Position numbers and translations under genes: made by a program
The notes under the pieces: generated by a model
What the model was told of the DNA's origin: nothing
What the model saw: the letters and a program-made list of their open reading frames with translations, nothing else
The model's database searches: none
From: Adiantum capillus-veneris
Taxonomy: Eukaryota; Streptophyta; Polypodiopsida; Polypodiales; Pteridaceae
Assembly (NCBI GenBank): GCA_014529385.2
Contig: CM043958.1
Location: 91,335,935 to 91,399,934 of the forward strand
DNA: 64,000 nucleotides
Direction: 5' to 3'
Shown: positions 42,594 through 55,040 of the stretch, one piece after another
Position numbering within the stretch: the stretch's first letter is position 1
Layout of the letters: each line of letters starts with the position of its first letter

Positions 42594-45574
42594 TTGTCCA
42601 CGATCCAAGAAGATGGAACCGCTCAAATCTATGACCAGCAAGGGAACAAAGTTGAAGTGGTGATTATAAAAGACATAGTGGCAAAAGCACTCAAACTTCC
42701 AACAAAGGGAATGACCATGAGGGCACGAGATATAAAGACGACAGGAACCTTCACCAAGGAAACTGCCGTTGTCACATTTGCCGACCTCATCTAAAAACAG
42801 GTGGAAGAGCCCGCAAGAGTGTACCACCAGCACTTCCACTTCCTCGTCAAGAAACCGCCAAGGTATATGAAACCCAATCATGCGGTTGCCACAACCTTTA
42901 CACAAGTTCTCAAATCAACAACCAGGCAACCAATTGACCATGCACAGTATGTATTGTCCACATTGAAGGGGACAAAGAAAGAGGGAAAAATAACGTACCT
43001 AGGAGCAACAGAGGTTCTAATCAGGATTACCTACCATGCTATCAACATGTCCAACAACTTGCTGCCTGCCCCAGATCAAAACACTTGGATAGTGTCAGCA
43101 CAACCTTCCCCTCGAGCTACAAGAAGAAGATACAAGTCAAATGAAGAGTCTATTGAGAGCTCGCTAGAACTGTATAGCAATGAAAGCTCTAATAATGAGG
43201 AAAGAAGAGCACGAATCAAAGAAATGAAGAGAAAAGCCATGGTAGCACACCAAGAGGAACCGGTATAAAAGCATGCCAGGTTTGAAAGAGAAAACTACAC
43301 TTACGAACGCAGACGCCAAGCACAAGGCAAGGACCGGCAAAGTGGGTACCCATTAAACTCAAAGAGGCAAGAACAAATCACCATGCTAGGAAACAAGCCA
43401 AAGATCCCACAGAATTACTAGAAAAAATGTATCAGGAAGCAGAAGCCTTGAAGCTGAGAGAAGCTCAAGAAGTGGAATGGAAAGCTAAAGAGGTGGAGGA
43501 GAAACAAAAGCAAGGAGAGGAAGCAACTGCACAAGGAGAAGCACAGCAAGATCAAGGTCATTTGTCTCCCCGACTTTCTTCACCTGCTTTAGAACAGCAT
43601 GATCACCCCATGCCGAGCCCACCACCTTCACCAGCAAAGTAAAGCCACAGAAATTGAACCTACAAGAGAGAAAGAGCCTGAAGAAAGAGAAGCAGCTGAA
43701 TCTGCACAACAGGTAGCTATTACGCAAGAGCAACACAAATAGCAAGAGCCAGAGCCAGTAACAGAAGCGAGTCCTACACCAATGGACACCGCAAAGTTTG
43801 AGCAAACAAGAGAACAAGAGTCCGAGGAAACACCTTCTACCTCTACACAGCAAGAAAAGGCTGAGGCATCCACGGAGCCTGAGGATGATAAAGCGGAGGA
43901 AGACCAACCACACAAAATAAATATTGGAAATAAAACAATGAAGTAATCCTGCAAGTCAACGAGTATGCCAATCAAATGTAGGACATGACGAAAAGACTCC
44001 GAACATCCGTACTTAGTCATAGCACAAAGGCCAAATAATAAGAGATCGTGATTGGCGCACTCCAAGGGGAGTTAGAAGACATATTAAATGTAATCACCGA
44101 TCTACAAAGGCATACATGCAGGAATTGAGAGCTGAAGCTAAACAACATCAGCTAGCAAGGGATAAACAACAGAAAGAGATGGAGGTGCTCGGTGATCTGC
44201 TTACGAAGTTATCAGATGCTTGCAAAGCAAAAGATGAATAGATGACAGAAGATACCAACAAACTTCTAACTACAACCCTGTCAATTCAAAAAATTGCAAG
44301 TACAGTTAGATGTAGCGAATGCCTCCCTACAATACTCAAAGAAGAGAATAAATGATCAGGCAATTTTCTTGTGGCAAATAAGAGAAAATCCCACAGTGGC
44401 CTCGATAAAAGGAACAGACGAGGTCTACAAACCATTAGAAAAAAAGAACAAAGACCTTGAGCTCGAGCTTAAACTGGAGCAATCTCAGCACAGAGACCTG
44501 ACTTTAATGCGGGTGCAAAGAGAAGACGAGCTGCTAAAAGAAATATTGAGCTTAAAAGAGTCAACCAGCTATTAAGATATGGACGGCCAGACACTCAAGA
44601 AGAATCGGGAACTTTAGAGCAGCCACAGATAGAGATCCCCTCAGTTTCTTTCACTGAGATGGAGACACAACGAGCAGAAGAGCTAGGTGGCGAGGGGGAA
44701 TTTCAAGTACAAATAACAAAAACGGATACAGTGCCAATGGCCATTCCAGCTGACCAAAGACTGAGGAAGATGCACTGAAGGAAAAGATTACACAAGAGGT
44801 AGATGAGCAGTGGAAAGCTGCAATGGAATGGGAGTTGAGAGTTCTTCACTCCGTCAACGTTACACAACTCACTCCCAATCAAATCAATGCGCAATGGCAC
44901 CAGTAATCCCTACCCTATCCTTTGATAAAGGTAGAGTTGCTCCAAGTTAAAGAAAGGCTTTACAAGGCGCAGATCAATACCACCCAAAATGGAGGCTGAG
45001 CTGGTTAAACAAGAATCCAAGGTATTTGATTCTATTTACAAGAGCACCTGCGACCCTACAAAAGGATCCTACTTTCTGTCCTGTACTGAGGGTAAGGACC
45101 TGGCAAGCACATGAGGCATTAACAAAGAAGCGGCCAAGTTGGCTGAACTACCCAAGATTGTCTGCTCCAAAAAAGGGATTTCCGACAGAAGAGTACATGG
45201 TGAAAACCTTAACGGGCACCATGTACTTCTTCAAAAGTCTACCGGATCTATCATGTGCAATGCTATATAAAATCTGCCAAATGCTGCTCACCTGCATCAA
45301 AGTTTTCCATGAGCCAGAGCAAGCAAGCACCCCATGGATGTCATTTCTTGAGAGTAATAAAGGTTTATGCTACAATCTCAGTGGCCAACCTTCCGAAGAA
45401 GTCCTCTATGGCTTCTATGCCAGATGTATGTTTTTACCTTCTCACAATATACTGGCGTTTCAAGAAGCGTTCTACATAGGGTTCTTCACTTGGCGAACGA
45501 AGATAAGGCCCTAAATGCACTTAAAGACCGCCTTGCCAGCCGTCAACCCGAAGACTACTTCAACCCATAAAGCT
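42594..45574 (+). pseudogene. Unknown long ORF region upstream of the element C 3' LTR
   Basis: About 3 kb of decayed coding sequence. Part 1 (42594-43268, one TAA at 42792-42794) has IYDQQGNKVEVVIIKDIVAK and VYHQHFHFLVKKPPRYMKPN. It then turns polar (YKSNEESIESSLELYSNESS). Part 2 (43427-44575) is Glu/Gln/Lys-rich with coiled-coil character (KDLELELKLEQSQHRDLTL). Part 3 (45026-45514) is an open frame of 162 codons with many aromatic residues (YMVKTLTGTMYFFKSLPDLS). Position is like the extra 3' ORF of Athila/Tat elements. Part 1 loosely recalls the plant-transposon ORF1 type, but I cannot confirm it. No enzyme motif. Confidence 0.5.
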
Positions 45575-45609
45575 ATGTCAAGGGACGACACAGGCGAGGT
45601 TGGGGGGAA
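45575..45609 (+). promoter_or_regulatory. Conserved 16-base motif and polypurine tract of element C
   Basis: ATGTCAAGGGACGACA (45575-45590), identical to 22831-22846 of element D, then GAGGTTGGGGGGAA (45596-45609) directly before the LTR TG. Confidence 0.8.
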
Positions 45610-46536
45610 TGATAGCAACAAGCTAACATGGATACCATTTTTCGGAGCTCTTATTGTAAAAACACTTATTATTGTTTATAAATCGGGAATATTGTAACTC
45701 CTATATTTTGGATAAACCTTGTAATTGATGAGCCGGGGCTAGCCGGGGCTACAAGCTTCCAGATTGTATCAACCTATCACTACCTATCTTTAATTAGAGC
45801 TCCCAAATTATTAGTTTTGACCACCAAAAACCTTGGCTAAGGTATAAAAGCCAATTTTTGTAAGTTATTATTAATTTTTGGATAATAACGTACACAGCGT
45901 GAGCTAACGGTGCTCACTTCTCTCCTTCTCGTGCTTCCTACTCCTCTTCGGTTGTCACATTGCAGTCGCGTTTGTTGCATTGAAACCGCAGGTAAGAGAT
46001 CTACGCATTGACGTAAACACTTCACAGTATTTTTTAGCTTTTGGCATCATTGACCCGCAGCCTAATTTCATCATAAGAAGGAATTTAAACTTCAAAATCA
46101 AAAACTAAGCATAGGCGGGGTATTGGGGCATCATTGCTAAGCATTTAGGTGCATTCTGGGTCGAAAACGGCTAGGTCAAAAATCCACTGCTATTAATAAT
46201 TGCAATTTTGGCACTTGACCTAAAGTGGGATTTGAGACCATAAGCATGTGTGCTTAGGTCTTATAAGCATTCCATAGAAGTTTCATTACGTTTGGATGTC
46301 ATTTGATGCTGTAACGGATGTGATTTGTTTGCCGATGAGCAATTGGCTTTTGGTGACAGTCACTTGAGTGTAGCTTGAGTTAGATTCGAGTTGTTTGTTG
46401 TTTTCCAAGAGATTGACAACCTATTGTAGCCTCTCTGCACTAGTTGAGTCATCTTCGTCCCATGGATTGACAATTTAATCGTGGTTCTCGCTAAATCTGC
46501 AATAAGATAGGAGTGAGGTTAGACACCCGTCCCACA
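45610..46536 (+). repeat. 3' LTR of element C
   Basis: 927 bases, starting TGATAGCAACAAGCTAAC and ending CCCGTCCCACA. TATA at 45843-45849 and splice-donor-like CAG/GTAAGAG at 45991/45992 are conserved with the other two copies. There is no primer site after it (CCGTTCGTCG follows), as expected for a 3' LTR. Confidence 0.92.
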
Positions 46537-48700
46537 CCGTTCGTCGCAGTGTTTCTCTTCTTCCCCACATTTGAAGAGTGAATTACACCTTTATCTTGTC
46601 AATTTTATGTTTATGGATCATTTGGGTTCTCTATGATTGATATTGTTTTCATGGTCGTGGTGTTTTGGTGAGGAATATAGCGGTGTTTTCTACATCATCT
46701 ACTGGTGTGTGTGTGCCATTGGGGCTGAGTGTGTAAGGAAGGGTGAGAGAGATTTTGGAATTGAGTTGAGTGTGAGAGGATATATGAGCATGTGTGTTTG
46801 TTGGATGAACTTTTGATCATCTTTGGAGGACCTTCACATCGGCTTGGTTGGCGTCTGCTATGATCCCAAGCCTTATCATCACCGACTCTCTACACGCATC
46901 TTGTGGGTTGGTGGGAGCTTATAATCCCCATGAGCTGCCTCTTGATTCAATTGAAGAAGGAACTATTTGTGTGAGTTTCCTCTATTATTTGGGTGTGTGA
47001 GTGTCTATTGCAAGATGAAATTAGTCTATGCTATAGAGGTGAAATGCTTTCAATCCTCCTTGTGAATACAAATTCTCAATCTCACTCCCTCACACAAAGC
47101 ACCACCGGTCCGAAGGGGGCACACACATCTACAATGTCGGCACCACGGGGAAACATAAGAATAGGAAAAAGATAAGGGGAGGAAGGGGAAACAACAACAA
47201 GATTGGGTGATAATGGCTTTATATACTTCAAAAGGCATACACAAAGCTTGCACTACCATCACAGTGGCCATTTTTATGAGAAAACACAAAGGGGTTGACA
47301 GACACACTCCTCTGTCAAAAAACTCCACTAGCAAGCTTCAAATGGCACCAAAAAATCCCCTCATTTGATTTAAAAAATAGCTTTTATAGTAGGGGGCCTT
47401 CAACTTTTGGAAATTTCTCTTCCATTGGTCTATCTATCATCTCAAATTGGCAATTTTGAAGGGGGGAGTTGCCTTGCTTGATCTCTATCTTCTCCCTTTG
47501 CTTATGCTTAGGAGGGGGTGTTAGCTTGAGGGAAGGGGGCACTAGGGATGTCACTAGTGCTCCCAGCACTTAGGATTTTTTTATTTTCATTTTTCTCTCT
47601 TATTTTCACCCTTGACCTCTACCTTTGATTGTCCGGACATATTCTCCGTTTGTCCTCTTTGGTCAGCTTGGCTTTGCCATCCCTAGACTCCCTCTAGAAG
47701 TACCTCCTTTGACCGGCTCTTTGAAGGCCTTTGGAATTTCCCACTTGACCACTAGGGTCCGCCCTTAGAGATTTTGAAACGGAATCTCTCTCTCCACTGT
47801 TGACTCGCCCCTCTCTCAGACACACATAACCCTCCTCCTATTCTCCCATCAGTACCCGAGGGGCACTAGTGAGGTTGTTAGTGCTCCCCTCCTCCAAGTC
47901 TTCAAAATCTTTGAGCCCCCACGGGCTTGGGAATATTTGCCTAAGGAACCTTTCCATGTCATCATGCCTACCACCAGTTGCTCGCAGCCATTCACCACCA
48001 TCGCCCACCACCGGTGCCTGGGCCAAAACCCACCACGACAGCCACTAGAAGCACCCCTCCGCGGCCTAAGCACAATGCTGAGCAACCTCCATGCGAGGAG
48101 GGTGGAATGAGCGCCATAGTCTTGCTCTCCCTTTCCTTTGGATACCCATTGTGGGTGCTTGGTCCAGGTCTTGTACCCTATGCCTCTCAGTCATGCTATC
48201 ACATATGGGATGAAGGCCTTGCCACATGTTGCCCATAGAATAAATGCCCGCGCAATCTTCAAAAGCTTCACTAAAACTTCTCCAAAAAAATAGGTTTTCC
48301 CCCCAACTCATTTGTCATGTAACTTGGTCCTCACAAGCCCAATGTCCTTGCCATAATAGCCGGCCAAAAACTTCCATTGCGGACTCCGATCCATCCAGTC
48401 CTCACCACCTTTTGATCTTCTTGTGATCGTAAAAAAAGCACCCAAAAATGGAGAAATGTTTTTTGCACCTGACTGTCCGATACCAACTCATAACTTCCCC
48501 TTGCTGTGGCTCGATAATTGGGCATTTGATTGATGAGTCTTCAACTCTTGCCAACTCCACGTTATGACCTCCACCTCCTAGAGCCTTCATAAGTGCCAAA
48601 AACCATTAGATGGCACGACTTCCACTACTGTGAACTTGGCACATCCCACGGCCCCCTGCAAATCTTCAAATGGACATAACATGCCCTCTAGAGCCCTGAT
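46537..48700. other. Unassigned sequence after element C
   Basis: No protein motif. It may begin with the remainder of the element I LTR. GGCACTAG...CTAGTGCTCCC phrases recur at about 47535-47570 and 47870-47890. Several frames of 60-94 codons exist on both strands but look random. Confidence 0.3.
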
Positions 48701-49541
48701 TAGTGTTGACGGCTGCATCAATAGCACGACATAACTCAACAAAGCCTAATTTTTGAGAGTTATGGAATGTAGAGGATTATGGTCATAAACATCATTTGTA
48801 ATAAGTAGCTAGTCTAGCTGCACAAGCTAGGGTGCAATGGCACTTCTAGATTGTAAATACCAAGCCATTTGACCCCTCGAACTCTATTTTTGGTTAACCT
48901 AAGGTGACATTAGTATATAAGGTACCTAGGTCATTTTTGTAAAAGAACCTGATCATAATCATAAGTTTTAAGCTACCGTCAACTGTGTGTGAGAGAGAAA
49001 GAGAGAGAGCATGAGCTTCATCCTGGTGCTTCTCCCCACTCGTTCATCGTATTGTAGATTGGACTGTACCATTGTGCTAGCTTGAGCAGGAGCTACGCGA
49101 CAACGCCAAGCATTCCTCACGGAATGGAGCATACGCGCTCGTGCATCTACGAGCTAATTGTGCTTATAAGTATATCAAACAATGTTTGTTTTCTGTCTGC
49201 AAGTAGTCATTAGAATTGTAGTGACATAAGCTACACATAGGTACTCATAGATTTCATTTTTGGGAACTTTCAAAATTTCGCTCTGTCTTTATACGCGTTT
49301 TATGCAGATGGGTCTAGAGCTAGGATTTTGAGTGTAGAGGATTTGGGACAGGTGTATCCTAGTGAGGGGATGTGTAAGACCTAGGGTAGCTAGACCTTGA
49401 GATCCTCCTCCCAACCTCCCATTATATAGGCAGGCTCCTAGCCTCTCGCCCTAGATGGATCCCCTGTCCAAATTATCTAGCCGGTCGCTTGGCCGTAGTC
49501 CGTGACTCCCTGGCCTTGCCCTATGGGACCATTGTCCTGAC
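48701..49541 (-). repeat. Probable 3' LTR of chromovirus H (outer end uncertain)
   Basis: On the minus strand the sequence after the chromodomain-like tail reads AAGGGGGGGGGATTAA, a polypurine tract, and then TGTCAGGACAATGG, an LTR start at 49542. A TATA-like CCTATATAATGG is near 49420. The far end is unclear. A plus-strand TATA-like AGTATATAAGG (48912) suggests that another LTR may occupy 48700-49150. Confidence 0.5.
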
Positions 49542-49542
49542 A

Positions 49543-52190
49543 TTAATCCCCCCCCCTTGAAGAAGAGTTTTTGTCCTCAAAAACAAAAGTGGGAAACTTC
49601 TTCTTAAGAGCACTAATGTTTTGCCAAGTGGCACCCTCTTCAAGTTGATATTTCCACTTGATTAAAGCTTTGCCAATGTACATGATGACGCGTACGTAAA
49701 TCATGATAGTTAAGAATTTGTTCAGGTTCATGTGGTGGGGTAGGAGGCTCAACGAAGTCGACCAGAATTTGTTGGTCAATGACATTGTTTTCCCATATAA
49801 TTGCTTACATAAACGGCTTACATGAAATACCGGATGGACGCAAGAGTGTGTGAGTAACGATAGTTTGTAGGCACAATCACCAAGTCACTTAAGTATTTTG
49901 AAAGGACCACAATATCTTAGTGATAATTTAGGTGTTGGCCCAATTTTTAGACTTTCTGAATGCTCTGGCCACAGACGCAAAAATACTTCCTCCCCTTTCT
50001 CAAAGGTAGCTTGCCGACGTTTCTCATCAGCGTCCTTCTTATACCGATCCTGCGCTTGCCAGACATTCTGACGAGCGAGTTTTAGTATATCCATATGGTC
50101 TTAGAGAAAATCCTTAACCTGCTGGATGTTTTCGGTTGCCAACCCATTTTTTTGGGTGATCTAGGTTGAAAACCATACATGAACATGAAATGACTAAATC
50201 TAGTCATGACATGCTTAGCATTGCTATAAGCAAACTCAAGAAGCAATAGATATTCTTCCTAGTCTGTTTGTTTCTTGCTAATGTATGCGTATATCATATC
50301 CTCTAGCACCTGGTTAACTCGTTCAGACCATCTATTTTGGGATGATCGGTTGTATTGAGGTTGAGTTATGTACCCAATCATTTAAACACATCCCTCCAAA
50401 AATGACTGTTAAACTTGGGAGTACAATCACTCACAATGTTACTTGGCAAACCATACAACTTGTACAGATTGTCCACAAATAACTGAGCTAATTTTGGAGT
50501 CTTAATTGTTGACTTGGTTGGAATAAACTTGCATAGTTTAGTCAACCGGTCTACGACCACCCATACTAAGTTATGACCTTGTACAGTGGTTGGTAAACCC
50601 ACATAAAATCCATAGAGATACTTTCCCATTTTCTATTGGGAATTTCCAAAGGATGTACGAGTCCTCTGTCTTCAGGTGCTCTGCTTTGTTAACTTGACAT
50701 TTTTGGCAATGCAAGACATAATCTTGAACAAAGCCATGTAAACATGGCCAATAAAACTGTCATCATACAAGAGCGTAAGTATTTTTAATACCCAGGTGCC
50801 CTGCACTTGGACTATCATGACATTCATAAAGAATTGGGCGCAAAATTTCCATGTCCGTCAGTACACAAACTCTCCCCTTTTGGAGTAGGTACCCATTGTC
50901 AATGGTAAAATTCTTCCATCGTTGTAGTTCATCACTCGACAGAGGAGAACTGGGTGTGGAGGTTAACGACACACTACCAGCATTGGAGTGAGAAGGATCC
51001 CTCATTTGCACATGGCTCCACACTTTGGAATATGCATCATCATGCTCATATTTGCCCTTCAGAGAATCCAAAAATTCACTTCAAAGTTCCGTGAACAAAA
51101 CAAAATTGATCTCAAGCATACGACTTATAGCATCAGCCACCACATTGTATCGTCCTTTACAATATCGGAGCTTTGCGTCATACTCCTGAAGGATCTCAGT
51201 CCACGTGGCTTTTTGACTCCTCAAGTTTGTTTGGTGTGTAGACCATTTAATGCTTTTATGGCCAAACACAATCTCAAACTGAGCTCCATACAAATAATTT
51301 CTCTATGTCTTCAAGGCAGACACTATTGTATAGAGTTCGCATTCATATAAGCAGAATAATTCTACTGTGCTCAATCAAGCTTCTTGCTTTCAAATGCAAT
51401 TGACCTCCCTTCTTGTACAAGGGCTGCTCCAATAGCACGGTTACTAGCATCCGTTTCCAAAACAAATGGTTTCAAAGGATCTATAATAGCTAGAATAGGA
51501 GTTGTAGCTATTGCATCCTTGAGTGTATTAATACTATGCTGCTAAGCGGTCCCCCTGGAAGGTCTTGCCTTTGCCTTTCAGTTGGTCTGTCATGGGGACG
51601 ACAATACTAGCATAGTTTTTACGAACCTTCGATAAAAACGTGCAAATCCCAAGAAAAACTGTAACTCTTCCAGATTTTGAGGAGAAGGCCACCGCCCAAT
51701 GGTATCCACTTTGGATTGATCCATGTACAGCCCAGTAGCTGAGATAACACACCCAAGATAGTGAATTTCCTGCTTGAGAAAATCACAATTGGATTCTCTA
51801 GCATATAATGGTTTGTTCATAACAATTGAAATACATGCCTCATATGTTGGAAGTGTTCTTCCTTAGAAACACTGTATACAAGAATGAAATAAAAAAAAAC
51901 AACAACAAATTTTCCCAGATATGGTTTCAAGACACTATCCATAAGTGTCATGAATGTTGTGGGCGCATTGGTTAGCCAAAAAGGCATAACCAAAAACTCA
52001 TAATGTCCATACCTTGTTCAAAATGCAGTTTTGGGTATGTCAGCAAGTCCAATACTTACTTGATGATAACATGACCGCCGCAAGTCTAATTTTGCAAAAA
52101 TATGAGCATGAGTGAGCTTATCAAACAACTCATCCACACGTGGCAATGGGTATTTGTTCTTAACAGTGACAAGCATAAAGCACGACACAA
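49543..52190 (-). pseudogene. Element H: chromovirus-type gypsy pol (RT, RNase H, integrase, chromodomain-like tail)
   Basis: Reading leftward: RT palm ([56 protein letters not shown]). The catalytic FLDDILVYS position reads FFYFILVYS, so both aspartates are gone. The RT thumb region (LGCVISATGLYMDQSKVDTI) and RNase H start (FVLETDASNRAIGAALVQEG) follow. The zinc module is partial (ECHDSPSAGHLGIKNT). The integrase core has lost its first D (YLYGFYVGLP) and keeps NIVSDCTPKF. IN tail KGEEVFLRLW...GPFKILK. Final 49785-49543 ends ALIKWKYQLEEGATWQNISA, the pattern at the end of chromovirus integrases. Many stops. Confidence 0.9.
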
Positions 52191-52318
52191 ACCCCAATGG
52201 CCTCTAAAACACCGGGGGCCGATGCACGCAGCATGCAGGTCACAGTGAAGAGAATAGGGGGCACCACCTATCTTTGAGCGGCTAGGACGCAGACAACGAT
52301 GATTTTAAATATCACGGA

Positions 52319-52322
<4 letters not shown>

Positions 52323-52389
<67 letters not shown>
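52323..52389. repeat. Compound microsatellite (AC)n(AG)n
   Basis: AC run 52323-52367, then a T and an AG run 52369-52389. It lies about 130 bases beyond the broken RT end of element H. Confidence 0.98.
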
Positions 52390-52397
<8 letters not shown>

Positions 52398-53891
52398 CAA
52401 TAGACAGGTGATGAAAACCCTCGGGGGTGTGAGGGAGAATTATTCTCTTGCAATATTTACAGCAACCTTATTTCTGGCGAGGTGGAAAATCATGGGGATA
52501 GAGAGATAGAGGGAGAAATAGTGATCCTACTTGGTGCGTTCTCTAGAGATGAATCACCGACACGAGAACCTTGCTAACATGAGTGTGTGTGCATCGACCA
52601 TTGGAGTCAATATGTGGACATAGCTTCCTTTACATAGTACAAATTCCCAAAGAAACTCGCTACACTAAGTTTCCTCTTTTGTGATGCAAATGTTGTCAAT
52701 TCCTCTCACCAAAATACTACCAAGTGCTGACCTCTCATGAACTTGCCCCCCCCGATAGTGACCTCTCAGTGCCTTTTTATAGGTGTTGGCTACTTTAGGT
52801 TAGGATAATCTGGTGTGATTAGGGTAACCTAATAAGGGGAGACAAAGCAAGGCGGTGGGCCCTGGGTGGTTGACCCTTGCTTTGTCTTGGGAAATATTAT
52901 AAGGGAAACCTCTAGGTGGGCCTTTGTGACCATCACCTAGAGAGATGGGAATTTACAAATTTAGGATATTTTACAAGATTTGGTTGAAACTGGAAAGAAA
53001 ATGATGATAACCTACAATTTTACTGAAGAAGGCGTCGTGGATGCGATGCCGACGAATGGCGGCCTAGCTGGTCCGTCGGTGTAGCGCATTCGTCACTTTT
53101 GGGGTCGACCGGGGCTTCGGTGCCATTGCTTGTTTTGGTGTTGGCTGCGCGTGCTTTGGTCGTGTTCCTTTATTGTCGATGTCGATGTCGTTTGGTTTTT
53201 CTTCTTCTTTTTTTTTTTTTTTTCTGGTGTGTGCGTATACGTGTGCATGTGTATATATGGGTGAGTGTGGGTATATGTATATGTGTGAGTGCGTGAGTGT
53301 GAGTGTGTATATGTATGGATGTGTCAGCCAATGTGCATGGGAACGGGGGGAGAGTATATTATGTATATATATACCTAAATATAAATATATTTTTTTATTT
53401 TTCGATGGTTTACTGTTGCAGGGAACCGGTGACGTAGAGGCGTGAGTGAGAGAGGGAGAGTGTGTGCGAGGAGGGTGTGTGTGTGTGTGAGTGAGTGCAA
53501 TGGGGATGAAGTGTGTGTGTGTGTGTGTATTTCCTGCGCCCGCACGGGCTACTCACGGTGAGCGCAACGGAGGTGAGAGAGGATTGGGCCAGTTTGCGCC
53601 AGGGGTGAGTGGGAGAGGATAGGGTGTGTGTGTGTGTGATAGAGACAGAGAGAGCTTCTGATTATTCTGATGTGCCCGCATGCGCTGCCTGATACAGAGC
53701 GAGAGATCGCAAGGGGGGTGGTGATGGTGAGGATAAGAGGTAGGGAGAGATGTTGTGGTTGTGGCGGTATAGAGGGCGCTCGATGGCGGGGGAGAGAGAG
53801 GGTAGTCCTGGGTGGGGTGTAGCCAACAGAGGGCGAGGAAGGGGGGGGAGGAGGTATAGTCAACGGAAAAAGAAGGAGGGGGGGTTTAGGA

Positions 53892-53894
<3 letters not shown>
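52390..53894. other. Unassigned, G/T-rich with short GT and GA runs
   Basis: No coding motif. From about 53215 to 53650 the plus strand is rich in GTGT, GTAT and GAGA phrases. Frames here are low-complexity translations. A T-run is at 53209-53223. Confidence 0.35.

Positions 53895-53984
<90 letters not shown>
53895..53984. repeat. Microsatellite (AT)n(AG)n
   Basis: AT run to 53960 followed without interruption by an AG run to 53984. Confidence 0.98.
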
Positions 53985-54373
<389 letters not shown>

Positions 54374-54379
<6 letters not shown>

Positions 54380-54599
54380 GATTCCCTCCTATGTCTGCGG
54401 GGCCGCTCTCTCACATGGAGAGAGTGAGAGCTAATGGGAGGGGAAGATAGGGGGGGGGGGGGGGGTAGGCCGGTGGTCCACCAGAGCTGGGAAGAAAACA
54501 GGGGGGGTATGGGGAGGAGAGTGAGGCCGAAGGGTATGGACGAGAGGGGAGATAGGGGGTATAGTATGGTGGCCCACTAGGGCTGCGGGATATGGACGA

Positions 54600-54661
<62 letters not shown>

Positions 54662-55040
54662 TGTAAGAGAGAGAGAGAGAGAGAATTTACAAAACTGGCG
54701 GCCCGCCAGAGGGAGTGTGACAGTGGTATCTCGTCTTATGCACCCACTGGGCCAGGTGATGCAACGGGGGTGAGTAAGTGAAAGAGAGAGAATTGGTGGA
54801 GCCGAGCAGTAGGAGAGAGAGAGGCTCTGTCTTCTGGCGATAATGGAGAGGTGTGGTGAATGTTAAAGAACTTTTTTTTTCCTTGTTTTTCTTTTGGTAA
54901 TATGCCCTCCCCTTCTTGGGGTATGGTTCTCGTGGTCGTGGTTTTGAAAACCGGCCATCATTAGCCCTCCCGTCTGGCTAGAGGCATTCATGCTTCTAGT
55001 CCTACCTCTGATTCTTTAGTCGTGGAGTTGGAGGGTTCCC
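54374..55040. repeat. G/A-rich low-complexity region with GA run
   Basis: Contains a G run (54451-54466), a GA run at 54604-54654, a second short GA run near 54666-54683, and GGCGGCCCGCCAGAGG-type GC-rich islands. No coding motif. Confidence 0.8.

Larger units (their letters stand above)
31591..46536 (+). mobile_element. Element C: large Ogre/Tat/Athila-like LTR retrotransposon, rearranged
   Basis: Two related LTRs (31591-32485, 45610-46536) in the same orientation bound 13.1 kb. A primer-binding site follows the first and a polypurine tract precedes the second. Flanking pentamers CCGCT (left) and CCGTT (right) differ at one base, consistent with an aged target duplication in the LTR of element I. 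Inside: leader with palindromic repeats, gag N-part (+), a reverse-oriented block with gag C-part, PR1 and integrase (39.89-35.46 kb), PR2-W[VI]PK (+), LTR-like sequence and an unknown ORF region (+). RT and RNase H are missing. The pairing of the LTRs is inferred. Confidence 0.7.

Noticed and set aside
47838-48599. Frames of 60-86 codons on both strands
   Set aside because: They overlap each other on opposite strands and show no motif or repeat support.
53099-53962. Frames rich in Cys/Val/Tyr or ending in Ile-Tyr repeats
   Set aside because: Low-complexity GT, GA and AT runs. No start context or domain.
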